64,000 nucleotides of DNA, taken from positions 4,332,629 to 4,396,628 of the forward strand of contig BDGG01000001.1 in NCBI GenBank assembly GCA_001949185.1. The letters run 5' to 3'. Positions 44,508 through 57,800 of the stretch are shown here, piece by piece. The position numbers and the translations under genes were made by a program. This DNA comes from Ramazzottius varieornatus. Its lineage: Eukaryota; Tardigrada; Eutardigrada; Parachela; Ramazzottiidae. The notes below the pieces were generated by a model that was not told the origin of the DNA, did not search any database, and was given only the letters and a program-made list of their open reading frames with translations. Every line of letters begins with the position of its first letter. Position 1 is the stretch's first letter.

Positions 44508-47500
44508 ATGTGCAAAATTACACCCAAAAATAAGCTTATCCAGACTACCAGCTTATCCCCATTGAGTCGGCCATTAATTCCGCTCTTCCTTTTCTGTGTA
44601 GTTTTTTCGAATGCACGTTCCATCGATGGAAAACAGAAAACATATCGTTTCGGCGTCCTGTCTAGTCGGACTCTGCTGGCCATATGCAACGACACCGCGT
44701 CTAGCTACATGGCGGAGCAAGAAGCGCTGGGACACAACGTGATCATCACCTGTTATAGCACGGAACTTGCGACTCAGTTGGGCGTCATCCGAGCACGAGA
44801 TATCCCCACCGTGGTTAATACTCCGGTGGCCACTGCCAATGGCAAGAACGCTACTGCAGCCGACATCGATTTCATGACTATATTCTTTCTTCGAACCATC
44901 TTCACCAATGCCGAACTAAACGATAATTCAGACAGGTTCATAGCGTACCCTGTGCTAGTTAATGGCGCTGTCGTCGGCTACAATCTACCGGATCTGGAAC
45001 CAGGAAACATCGGAGGACTGGACGCCAAAGCGGACCCGGTTGTTCTACGGTTGAGTCAAGCCGTTATTACTGGTACTGTAATTATGGTCCAGAACGCTCT
45101 TGAGATGGTTAATCAATCTGGTCAGATTTGTATGTAGCCAGTTTACTTTATAAATGATTTTATTGCACTTGGCCTTTTGGTCCACCGTGAAACGAATGCG
45201 AGCTTTTGGACGTCAACCGATGGGAACTTGACTTGCACAGACAGTTTGCAACGGAAGGACCAAAACTACGTGGTTTTCCAGACTGGTTAATAAACGCTTG
45301 ATTACAGGGATATTCTCTGGAAAGATCAAGACGTGGGACGATCCGGCTATAACGAGCTCGAACCCTGATTTCTCACGGCTGACGAATAAGAAGTTGCCCA
45401 ACAAGGCGATACAATTTGGGTTCCGGAGCGATCGCTTTACGACTTCGATGATCATGAGTCGCGCCCTGTACTCGATGGATAACGTCACCTTTAAGAAGGC
45501 ATTCACTCCGGAAGGACTGCAAGCTGGTACGGATTTGAGGAAGAATCTGACTAGCGGAATCGCTGCCAGCTTGAACTCGACGATCTTCACCAGCGTGGCG
45601 CCGTCTTCCTTCAGTCTATTTGGTGGCTTGCAAGCAACTCCGTACTCGATGATTATCACCATGCAAGAAGACCTAGAGAACTATGGCTTCCGCGTTGCGG
45701 CAATTCAGAACAAAGCTGGGCAATATATCAATTCCAATCGAGATTCTGTAAGAGTCCAGTATTTAAAAAAGTCAACAAGAAAAGTTCAGAAATACAGAAC
45801 TAGTAAAGCTAATGGGATGCTGGCAGATGAATAATTGAACATGATCGTGTGTCACGCGGCGCACGCTCTCGTGTTTTCGGTTAGACCTGAGTAAGGGGCA
45901 AAAACAATCATGTTCAGGTTATATGCCAATCAGAAATAATTATGTAAATATCCGAGTGAAACAGAACAAATCGCCAAAGAAACAACTGAATGTTTTTGTT
46001 TTGTCAGTAGATTCAAGCAGCAATTGCCAATGCCAGCCAAGATCCCAACTCGGCCAACTGCACCTTTAGCATGTCAAACTTGGACGGAAATGGCAGCTAC
46101 CCATATCTTGAACGGGTCTACCTGGGGGTGATGAAGTACAGAGTCGGTCAGGCGACCCAAGTCCTGCCCGACTGCGACACAATGGCTGCCACCTTTCGTT
46201 TCATCAACTGGGTGCTGGACTCCGCTAGCTTATTAGCCCAGTCCTCGTTCTCCCGAAACTACTACGTGAAATCTGCGCAGAGCTGGTACGCGGGGTTGGA
46301 GGATCTGGAGAGCAGTATGCGGTGCGGTGATCACCGGCAGAAGGTCTCGACCTTCATGGATGAGATAAAGACTAGCGTAGCGCTGATCGCTGCGATGAAT
46401 AACCCGGCGACGTGGGGTGAGGTGGCGGCTGGAATGATCTTCGGTGGCGCTGCGGCCTGGTACTTCGGGCGGAAAATCTTTGTTTTCCTGAACCGGCTGA
46501 GGAAGGAAAGTATGGAACAGTACGCCATCAGCAGCAAGAATATTCGGCTCACTCCTACGCTGTACTCGCCGGTGGACAGGTAAAAACTTTATCGGAAAAA
46601 TCGCAACAGCCAATGGTCGAGAATGCTGTGTGGGAAATATCGTAGTAAAAAGCTTAAAGGACAGCAGCTACAATAGACCTGTTTCGTAAGTCACGTTTCG
46701 GCTCTGAATAGAATAAAATCTCATGATTTTATACTGTGTCGGTTTCTGTGCAGAAACTGTTTCGCGGTTTGCTCGCTTCCGGCACAGAATATTAGCATAA
46801 AGGGATATTAGGCCACGCAAGTTCAGCAGGCCATCGGAATTCGCGGGGCCTGTCATTCAGCCCTCTACTGGATAAAGCCTGGACTTCTTTCGCTTTTTCT
46901 GCCGATAGTTTCGGGAAGACAAATATCTCTCCCTAACTTCAATGCTAGTTTCGGTCGAAAACATGATGGATTTCGAGAAGGAACGAGAGCGGAAGTCAAG
47001 TGCGCAATGTGGGAGAGGCGTGTAGCTCGGATCACTTGACGCGCCAAGTCCAATTCGCTGATTGGTCTGATCACGCTCCACTCCACCAAGATTTCAAATT
47101 TCGACCAAAGTGGTCAATAGTACAATCAACTCAGCTTGCAAATAATTTCAAATTCTGTGCAGCGATATTAGGCAAAACATAAGCCGTGGATAACTGCACA
47201 GCATAAAACCTGTACATATGCTGTGCAAGCCGAAAACATGACTTGCGAAACAGGTCCAATCACTCACGGTAGAATAAGCGCACAAATCGAAAAGGTCGAG
47301 AACTGATCGAACGCTGTAAGAAAGAAAAAGCTGGCTGTGGTAAATATGTTTTCTGGTTTCCCTTGATAGGTACAAAGGCGTGGTAGCGTCGAGAAGGGTG
47401 GTGGACCGCTACATCCCTTTAGCCTCCTTACAGTGCATCACGACCGGCACCTGGGGAGAGCACGAGGTCTTCCTGCGGCCGTGCAGTCTGGTCATTCATC

Positions 47501-50500
47501 GGCTGAATCACAGAGCCAGGATGAAGGTCCTCGAGCTCGTGGAGATTTCACAGCACAAAAACGTTGTGATGTTCTATGGACTTACAGAGCTTCCGGCTGG
47601 GCGCTGCTTGGTCTGCAACTTTTGTAAGTCCAGTTTCCTCGTTGCAATTTTTTTTTCGCCGCCGTACATTTCGGTATTATTGAACTTGTGCTCACTTTTG
47701 TCCTGTCTCTTATAGGTCCGTTTGGGGACCTGCGTACTTTGATCATCTCCAAAAAGCACGTCTTTAGTATGAATACAAAGTTTTCGCTGACTGGCGACAT
47801 CTGCGAAGGGATGGAGTATCTGCACGACTGTGATATCGTTCACGGTAACCTTCGAAGTTGCGCAGTGTACATTGAAGCAAACTGGACCGCCAAAATTTCC
47901 GACTAGTACGTTCGATTCGAAGACATTAGTTCTGTCTTTTCTCGGTGGATTTACCCACGCAAAACTTTGCTGTTTCTTTCAGCGAGTACGATGCGGTCCA
48001 CCAGGTTCAAGGATCTTTTCACCCAACAGTGGCGCAACTGAAGCAGAAGCTCTCTTTGTACCAGCAAACCTCTTTGTACCCCTGGTTATACTGGACAGCT
48101 CCGGAAATCCTGCGCCAAGGCATAACCGGTCGAGAGATTCCACCAGAAAAATCAGCCGATACATACAGGTAGAAATTATCTACGTTTGTCGTCTCATCTC
48201 GACTACGTTGTATAATCGAGGTTCAGTTTTGGCATAGTGTGTTCGGAAGTCTTCGCTATGGAGCCAGCCTACCAAAAGTACCAAGAACTACCTTACAAGC
48301 TGAACCCTGCTCAGATCCTCAACGGTATTCTGTCGGCGGATATGCGACCGCGCGAAGACTGGAAGAACACATCCACACCGCGATGCGTTCTGAGAGTAAT
48401 GGAGCACTGCTGGCAGGAACACGCGTCGCATCGGCCTTCGTTTCATAGGCTGAAGAGGCTTTTCAGAGCGGTTCAGTCCATGCGAAGACATGTGGCTGAT
48501 AAGGTAAACTGACCGACAAACATCTAAACCGGGACGTGGTCAAATGATTCGAACCCGATTGTTCTCCTCAAGTGATGCACACTCCCAGCTTTGAAGATGT
48601 GCGTACTTGATATAACGATCTGCCTCCATCCATTCGCTCACGTCCCAAATGCAGTAGCGGAAATTTATTGTCAGTGTTCAGTCATCTTTCCATTCAGATT
48701 ATGATTGCCGCCGAGAAGACGTCCGAAACGGTGAAGAATCGCTGTGAGGCCGCGACACAGCGACTGAACCGCTTCGACAACGAGTTTCACAAGTACTCCA
48801 AAATTCTCGTTCCACCGGCTTACTGGCGTTCCATCTACAAACAAAAGCTGTACATGTCCATCACAAGGCACAAATTAGGGATAGTCTTCATCTGTAACCT
48901 GGTGGATTACAGCAGTTTAATCAACGCGGACCGGACGGCAAAGGCCATCGAAAGCGTGAACTTGCTCCATCGGGGTTTCCAAAACCTGATCGAGAAGGGT
49001 GGAAGGGTCTACAGGGTCTACCGGAACGGCACTTGTTTTGTGGCGCTGGGAAATGTTCCGTATGGAATCAAGGAAGATCCGATTGACTCCATCGCACAGC
49101 TGGCGTTTGACTTCATGACCTGGGCGTGGAAGGTGAAGGTCCCGGCAAATATTATGGACGGTTTTCACTTACAGATTGGAATCCATAGTGGACCGGTAAG
49201 TGCCAACGGTACTTGCTGTGAACAATCTGTAGGAAACTTGTGCGCCTGCCTTCAGCAAGCGCTATTGTACGAATGTCGATCATGAAACGAGTTAATAATC
49301 ACGTCAGTTCAGGTCAGAAAATTAATGTTAATGTATTGGGAGATGCTGATTTTTCGGTTTGTTTTGATATTTTTTATGTACACGCATTACACATGGATGG
49401 TAATTTTTCTAAGCAGTACATCGTTATTTTTAGCCATAATTATTATTGCTTCGTTGTGCGAACTCTACCGGTACATGGTTCCATAGATGGCAGCAGGTAC
49501 ACTGAAGCACAGTACGAACCAGTTCATCGCACTGGGCATGGTGCAAAAAGAAGCCTGGAACATCGCTCGGTCCTCCGCGCCCTGTCGCATCCTGATCAGC
49601 GAAGAATTTCACCAAAACCTCCGACAGCTGGCCCAGATCTTCATTAAGTACCGCATCGTACCTAACACCGAACCCGTCTTTGGCTACACCGGCAAGACAT
49701 ATTGGCTGGTCGGTATGAACTACTACCGCGCACAAAGTCTCCTGGATGATATATTCGCACTGGACCCCGAGAACCTCGAAGCGCTGGCCAAATGGCATGA
49801 GAAGAAGCAATCAAGAAAGAAAGAGAAGAAGGGCATCTTGGCCAACGAACTGATCAAGACGGTGTCTGCTCTACCGTTCGACTACCAAGCCCTCACAGCT
49901 GGTGGTAATACGCAGTACTTAGTGGACGTACCGGACGCTGGCGATGATGAGCAGGCTGGTGAGAAACAGAAGCCGGTGACGCAAAGAGGTGGACGGCGAT
50001 CTGTTGTGGCGGGAAACCCTAGGTCGATCAGTTATCAAGCAGCGAAGGCGGGACTTGACCAGAACGAACCCGAAGAGGAAACGGTAATTTTACGAGCAGT
50101 CGAGACATTGTTTCGTTTTATGCTTTTGTGTATATAGGTGTTATTTGCTTCCGAATGGGACGTCTGCGCGTGGTTAGGGGTAACAATCAGATCGTTTTCC
50201 CAAGTAGCGAACCCGCTCAGTCAATAACGATGCGGACGTGCGCAACTTGAGATAAATATCTGAATGGAACCATTCGCCGGCATGCAAAATACGTGTGTAC
50301 AGCTGAACATATTTGGCACAATAATGATATTATTTTTCATTCTTCGTAGGTGGTTGATACAAGAGAGCCGCCTTTTATGGAAGCCACAGTTCTAATAACA
50401 CGTGGAAGACAACAAGGTGTTAGAGCCAAAGTCAGCTTGAAAGAACTTCAGTCTGGCGACCTGATCGAAAACACCTCGGTGAAGTCGTTGCTGAGTACTC

Positions 50501-51413
50501 CGCAAGCTCAAGCGTCTTTGAAAAAGCTGAGAATGCAGAAACGGAAGGAACAACAAGAACTGGCTGATCGACAGGATGAACAACGCTCCAGGATGGAACT
50601 GGCAAAATCTGCGCGCTCAGATGTGGAAACGGAAAATACGCTGAAGTCGCTGACGAACGAGGAAATTGAGCGGGATAGCCTACCTGCCATTCCAGTACGA
50701 CGTATCCCATCAGCCAAAGCTAGTCGCTCTGAAGCAACGTTGGGAGCCAACCAGGATGGACTGTCGCGAAATCAAGCTTCAGACGTTTCTGGTATGTCAT
50801 AATTGGTCCACTTCTACCCGCCAACTCATCTTGTTGTCAAATCTAGAGTCCGTGTGGCTAAACAATTATCCAAAGCCATTCTGGCAGGAGGCTCGCCTGC
50901 TAAAATGGCTTTGGATTACCACTGCTGCTGCTTTCTGGAAACTCGTCGCCTCTTTAATTACTAGCTAATGTAATGGTTTGTAAGTTACAGTTCGCCGAAG
51001 AAGGACGTCTGATCTTCAACGAAGTCTGGCTGAACGAGCGTCGGCATCTTCGATAGAGCTTTCGAAGCCACTGGACGTAAAAAGATTGGACCGTATTGCA
51101 AACGAAGAAAGACAGCCCTTGCAAGCGGTCAGCATTGCAAACAAACCTGGTGAGTTCAGAGCGATAAGACGATATGCGATATGACAAGAACATGGACAAC
51201 CAAGCAGTATTTGCACGTTTCTCTACAGGTTACTCTGTCATACAGTCACGAAATGCGGTGAACCAGAACAGGCAACAAACCGAAGATGATCTCGATCAGG
51301 TCACCACGCCGTTGCTGGATACCGAGACGGAGGAGAACGGCACAGAGGAAGAAGACGACAGCTTGGTCAAGCTTAAAGGGAAAAGTAAATCAAGGAAGAA
51401 GAAAAAGAAGTGA
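44508..51413 (+). CDS. Receptor guanylyl-cyclase-like protein with PstS-like ectodomain and degenerate cyclase domain
   Basis: Exons 44508-45072, 45308-45747, 46011-46579, 47370-47623, 47716-47905, 47983-48168, 48227-48503, 48698-49195, 49487-50083, 50350-50791, 50991-51149, 51229-51413; phases agree, 1453 residues. Signal peptide, then a periplasmic-binding-protein fold resembling phosphate-binding PstS: PVLVNGAVVGYNLPDL, ITGIFSGKIKTWDDPAI, FGFRSDRFTTS, and a late FRFINWVLD. One membrane span (~473-492), kinase-homology region (IVHGNLRSCAVYI, WTAPEIL; ~525-827), dimerisation helix, cyclase domain (~850-1010), Lys/Glu-rich tail. In the cyclase domain FSDIVGF reads ICNLVDY and the second metal-Asp motif reads YRNGTCFV, so both metal ligands are lost; IGIHSGP and an Asn/Arg pair (WNIARSS) remain. 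Probably a pseudo-cyclase receptor or a subunit needing a partner. The ligand is unknown; phosphate-like anions are a guess. Confidence 0.82.
45838..45880. repeat. Partial palindromic element, copy 10
   Basis: Left arm only: aacatgatcgtgtgtcacgc, then ggcgcacg, in intron 2 of the receptor gene. Confidence 0.5.
48541..48640. repeat. Short palindromic element, copy 11
   Basis: Cores cctcaagtgatgcac and gtgcgtacttgatataacga, in intron 7 of the receptor gene. Confidence 0.65.
50180..50280. repeat. Short palindromic element, copy 12
   Basis: atcgttttcccaagtagcga and gtgcgcaacttgagataa around a centre with tcaataacg, in intron 9 of the receptor gene. Confidence 0.65.
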
Positions 51414-51839
51414 TAGGTCGAGCGAACGAAGTATCATCATCGAGATGAATGAACTGTCTTAAAATAAAAGTGTTTCAATTTTTTACGAACTGCCTAGTTT
51501 TTCGTAGCGCCATTTTCCTACAAAGCCTTATGTGTTCTTGATTGCATTGTAGAGCGATGACCCGCTCGTTTGTTGTCTCAGGTCGAGATCATGTTTCGAC
51601 AGCTTTATAGTTTTGATATTTCTCTGTCTTAGCTTTTGGCTTATGATTCTGCAGGTGTCTTGGTCCATATAAATATAAAACTCTGAGGAAGAACTGAGTC
51701 AGAAAATTACTCGCGCTCGCACGGCGCAAAATCACATCGGACTCACAACCGTAAAACGCATGGAGAAAGCGATATGCATGCGAATCAGAACATCCGACCA
51801 TCACATGATTCCGATTTCAAAAGGACAGCTTTTGGCTGG
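51414..51839. other. Convergent 3' ends of receptor and myosin genes
   Basis: No gene. It holds the receptor polyadenylation signal (51463-51468) and the myosin 3' UTR. Confidence 0.5.
51463..51468 (+). terminator. Polyadenylation signal AATAAA
   Basis: AATAAA 50 bases after the stop codon of the receptor gene. Confidence 0.65.
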
Positions 51840-54800
51840 TTAGGTTGACGACTTTTCTGATGGGTTCATGGAAACTTCCATGCGGTTCGTACGACGGGAG
51901 ATTTTCACTGAGCCAGGTGGCGTAACGTCAGACAAGAACTCTAATGGACCTTGCGAGTCTGCTTTGAAGTGGACCAGCACTACGTGGCTACCGAAGTGGA
52001 CAGGGAACCTGAAAACACCAGACGGTCTGTTTGACTTCAGAGCGATACCCGGAAAGTTTGAACTTACTCGGCTGCGATGACCACTTCCGGTGGCTTCCCC
52101 GTTGTATTCTGCACGACCAGACACAGCTTTGTCACCATTTCGATAACGTGAGCGCTTTGGAACATGAAGTCTCCCTTTCTTTTGAAGAGCTCTCCCTAAA
52201 TTTCAGAAGCGCATTAAGGGCGGAAACTTGAACCGGAAGTTACGTGGTTGGACTTATGACGGACTTACAGGTTTCAGATGAACGACGACGATATCATCCT
52301 GGTACGGACTGACGGATATACGAGCGATATCGTTGGCTTGTATTCGGTACTTGATGATCATGGTTCGTTGGTCAATAACGAGAAACGCTTTTGTGGATAC
52401 CACAGCAAGAACATAACTTGGCTGTAAACAAAACGAAACAGCGTTTAAGACTCAGGAACCTACCGTAGAAAACTGCAATACGTGACCTTGTGTTCTTGTC
52501 AAAAGCACGCTCTTCAAGTAACAGTTTGAACTTACTCGACCACTCGCTCGATTTATCTTCGGCATAATGTCCGCAAAGACGACGTACTGATCGTTGGTAT
52601 CGCTGGAAAGTTTTTTCCACTTTACGTTCTGGCGCAAACGGACGTAGTCTCCTCGAAATGGGTGCGGCACCCTAGATAGAAGATGCTGACAGAGTATACG
52701 TCTTGCATAATTTAACAAACAGAGCATGGCGATGGAAAACCTTACAACTACGCTTACGTTTTCGCATAGGTAATTTTCTTTCCCAGGAAGATCGAACTGG
52801 CAGCTACCTTCTCCCGCATCCGGCTTATGGATATCTGGTCGAAGCGTTTCCGGAAGTGCCAACACTAAAGTTCCGAAATTCCTACTTATCCGCCACCACA
52901 CTTTACTTTTGAAAAATAGGCTAGAATATTAATCGAACACTTACCCGCCAACGATGATGGACCTGTTTTAGCAGCATGTTGGCTTGGAGGAGCCAGGAAG
53001 GACTAGCTGGCCATCGTTGGTCAATGGGCGACATCGACGGTAAGTGGCGCACCAGGTACGATAAGAATTTGTACCGCTGAAATTATGATATATTTATGAT
53101 CGAAATGATTTGGGAAGAACAGAGTGGAAAGAAGTATCTTACGATGTAGTTCTTAAAGAACTCGGTGATCTTTCGAGCGGCTTCGTCCTGATCCAGGGCC
53201 CTATCGACGCAGTTGCTCATGGTCATGGCTCTTCTGATGGGTGGAGTAGGTAGAGGTCTCTGAAGTGTGGGAATATTACTGTGGCTCTGTGACATGACTG
53301 ATACGCATCGTGGCTTGGGAGGCACTTGTGGACGGAATATCGGAGGTGAGGCTACGCTTCGAGTCACAGATGCAACTGTGACCGCTGAGACAGCGGCATC
53401 CCTCGGCTGAGAGACTGACGGAGAGTCCGTCACTGGCGGACTGGCGGTTGAAGTGGTCGGAGGCTGGTATATTACGTTATTGCAGTAGGGAGCATATGGA
53501 GCAGAATGTGAAGAATCCATGGAAGACGATATGGATGAATGTTGCTGGAATACCATGAAAAACTTTCGAGTTTGGATGCAGTTTGAATACTTCAATATTT
53601 GGGGCTTGAACCTGATCATCTCCAAAGTGACGCACACTCACCGCCGGTAACAATCAAAACTTGCGCCACTTGGTATAACGAACTTGCTCAATTTCTTTGC
53701 CGACGACTCATTCGTGTTTCTTGAATTGCATTGTTCGAAATAAAATAGAATTCGCTTACGTCATTGTAAAGGGAACGTAGGAGCAACTTCGACATCCGTT
53801 CAGGAGGTCGACCGCTCTCCTTGGAGCTCTGACTAGAGCTTTGAGCAGACTGTGATGTGCTGGCACTTTTTCGGGCTCGGAAGGCTCGGAAAGTCTTCTG
53901 TATAGTTGTGGCAATCTCGTCAAGCTTCATTCTGCGCAGGTCATCCAGGCGACACACCTGGAAGCGAAGAAGCGATCTAACTAATTTCGGAATCTCCAAG
54001 TTCGCTCAGGTGCGTACCGTCTCAGAAAACTTGATGAAAATTTTGGTCCTTCCAAAGGCATATTCGATAGGCTTGAGTTCGAGGGACATGAGCAAGAGTC
54101 GCACGCCTTCCTTGGCATCCGCATCCCAAGTGGGCCAAGTAAGATGGCTGAGCATCTTGTAATGCTTCAAGAAGTTCTCATAAGACTGTCGGAAGGCGAA
54201 ACCAGCTCGCCGGACTTCGGCTTGGTCCAACAATCTACGATCAACAAGAACAACAACTGCCCATCTGTCCATCTTCCACTTCTGAAACCAGAAAGCTTAC
54301 CCCATGTATTTGACTTGCTGTTTGATCTTCGCTTCGTCAAAGTACCCGGCTTGCTTCCTGTCGTTGGGCTTTATGCACTTGAACTGCACGGCGTTCTTAG
54401 TCGAGATGTTACTTATCAGCGACGTCAGCGCAACCTAACAAAAATACTTCCGGTCATACAGTAGGCCATCCTAACCGAATGCCCGACAGGAGAGCAACCT
54501 ACCTTGAGATGATTAGCCAACGTCGCTGGGCGCTTAGTGTTTGTTCGTGCGGGATTACCTACAATATATGACGTGCGAACCATGGAAAGCTTCTTCATTG
54601 TGACACGTCGTGGTCGTACCATCAGGGAAGAGCTCTTTGACAAGGGCGTGCCGGCAGGAGAACATGAGCTCAGCCAATGCTCTGTTCACTCCGTCAATGT
54701 TCTTCTCGACGAACCCCGTTACGCTGTAAGTGACATCCCCAGCGAAATGCTTGATGGTGAAGCGATCCATTGGTACGTTGTTCGTTGATGTCTTCTTCGG

Positions 54801-57800
54801 CAAAGTGATGGCTTCAGTACCGAGGTTCGTTGAGCAGAGCTGCTCGATTAAACGCTCGTCGACTTTCTCCGGCAGTGGACTGCTGGAAGGATACTGACTC
54901 GCTTCGTCCAGCGCGAACAGTAAACCATGATTCTAAAACCGCAGGAACACGTCAACGCATGAACTAAATGACAGGCCGCCGAACAGCCTCGGGATGAGCG
55001 TAATCTCAAGTGGCGCGGCTTTCTTTGTTACTGACTGGAAACGTGCGCTACTTTGGCTAACAATGAACTTAGAAGTAGACAGCGTACCTTTTCCATGACG
55101 TCGCACACTTCCGGCGAACTCGCGTGGCCCACACGAGTCCACGATAAACCTTCGCGGATATATTCCTCTTGTTCGTAACTCATGATCATATTGTACGTGA
55201 CCACGTGAAGCTTCTCGGCGGTATAGTTTATCAGGAACTGCTCGAACCCATTTTGCTGGAAAAAAAAAGAGAACAACTGTGTGAAAAGTTCCGTTAACAG
55301 GAAACCCGGAAGTTATAAGAATACACGTGGTACTGTTGGTAGTCTACCTCGAAGCGTTCGAAACCATAGAGGTCCAAAACACCCAGAAAAGAGCGGCTAT
55401 TTGAGCTGGAGTAGGAAAGGCAACGGTTTAGTCGGGAGACGATCCAAGTGAACAGGCGATTATACAGTGCTTTGCATAGCTGATCCCGCAGCCAGCTAGC
55501 CTATAGTAATGAAAATAGGTGAAACGAAGTGGAGCTGAGGACCGTTCGTGAATCGATATCAGAAAAGACGTACTTCAGCAGCACTTAAGGCATTTTCCGT
55601 AGGCTCATTCTTCTCCGGGATGATCCCATTGGTTAATACTACGTGGAAGCGCGTCGGGTCCGGGTACTCCAGCAGTTCACAGACCTCGTCTATTTCTGGA
55701 GTGGAAATGACATTAGGCAGCAAATCGATAACTAATTAGTAAAGAAAGTAAACCAACCATGATCATTGAGCACTGTACATGATTCCGTTCCGTCGACATT
55801 GGTTTGTGGAAGAAACTGCAGATTCCCCAACTTTAACACAACTGCTAGGACTTGAAAGACCAAATGGCACTCGGTGGCGCTGAAATTCAGACCGTCCATC
55901 GCATCCTGAAAACGCGACCAAGTCTGTATCATTTCAAAATAGAAGCTCATTCCGAAACACCTCAGTGCATATTTTAGCATCGAATATTCCTATAAAATAT
56001 TGGATTATGTCGACTCACTCTTGTCGTCATAAACTCTCGCTTTTCGTCAATTCCTTCGCACCGATACGCCCCACCACACCGTAGCAGCGTATACTTTTCC
56101 ACATTCCGTTGCAGTTTGAGCGATTCTGTGAACGTAAGGAAGCATCGTAGAAGACAGATGGGAGGGATTGGGAGCGCGGCGAACAAACTTGACCAGATCG
56201 TTCTCCCCAAGTGACGCATGTCTTCAGTGGTATTGGGTAGACGCATGCGCCACTTTGGAAAACGTTTTGGTCAAGTTTATTTGCCGACCTCCCAAATAAA
56301 GTAATGTTCTGGAAGAGTGAAAGTGTACGATACGTACTTAGAAGAATGGCATCCGCACCGGCTAGCAGTTGGTAGAATATGTGGAAATTGCGTTCACTTG
56401 GTCCTTGGATAACTACGCGGGACCTATCCAGCTGATCTGTAACAACCAAGCCCATCTCATTGACATGAACTGTTTTCGATGCAGGGTAGAATTTCCAAGA
56501 AGCCAGTATTTACATGTGGTCAAGTTCGCTCCCACAACTTCTCCATGCGAATTCAAAGCGATATCAACGTATTTGCCCTAAGAGGCAAGATGATGTGAGA
56601 GTAGATTCAAGAGGGTATTTTGCAACACGGAAGTGAGCATTCGTACGAATCGGGACGCATTTTCATTGCTTGCTGTCTTGGCGTTGCCGAAAGCTCGCAG
56701 GACAAGATCCGAAAGGGTCAGTCGAGCACCAACTTGCTCGCCTTCTCGCGACAGAATCCTCATCGACGTTATCACATCAATAATGAGCTTTGCTATTTCT
56801 GCAATAAGATATCATGTTTTACATCTATCGTGGAAATATTTGAAATATTCCGGGGTTGCACAGCAGGAAGTAGATACTGTGGAAGGCCACATACCGGTCT
56901 TTCCGGCTCCACTCTCGCCACTCAAGATCAACACTTGGTCGGTGCCGTGATCGATCAAGTCCCGATATGCAGCTGTCGCCGCTCCAAAGCTAACATCAAA
57001 CAGTATCGTATTATCATAATTTACAAGAGTTACTCCAGGTCTTTTCCGCGGAGAATGCATGAAACAAAAGAGACTTACATATGGGGCGGCAAGTCGGTCA
57101 CTCTTTGGTTCTTGTACAACCTCAGCGTTTGTTCATCATACAGAGAAGGAAGTGGACGGAAAGGGTTGATAGACAGAAGAAGCGTACCCATGGCAGTCTG
57201 CATCAGAGAAGTCTGATTGGAAACGCAATGAAAGTTTTCAAAATTAATTTCTTGCGGTTTTAGTTTTGGGCGTGGCTGACCTTGTGTGTATTAACAGCGC
57301 AGCTCAAGAATGAGCAGGGATTATGTGCTAGAGATTTTGTGTATTCTTATTTTGATTATTTTATTAGACGGTTCAGCTGATCTCCTTGACGGACAAGGAA
57401 AAAACAAGCTGCTTGGCCTTGATTTCTGTCATTCAGAAAGCGGCTAAATATAAGCGAAACATGCACTCATGGAGCTTCTCGTGATCAAATTTCCAAATTT
57501 AGCAAGGCGCGCGCGCTGCACCCATGCACGAGCTGATGATCATGAGTCTCCGCGCACCCAGTCTAGCCTGGCAGACGACTCTTTCTTGCTCCACTCTCTG
57601 GGCTCTTGAAAGATAAATTTACTTCTAATCCCACATGCTTGTTGGCGAGCCAATTGTACGTGCTAATCTGTGTTATCATTCTGTCGTTTGCCGTTGGAGT
57701 GCCAAGCTCTTCAACGTTGCTGACTATCTCTTCCATTCACAAAACTCTAAATGAGTCCTTTCTGCTTGCCAACATTGAGCCAAATATGTCTCCATCTTCC

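Noticed and set aside
57201-57203. ATG as start of the myosin gene
   Set aside because: It follows a good acceptor, and an exon at 59410-59583 with typical myosin N-terminal sequence joins in phase.
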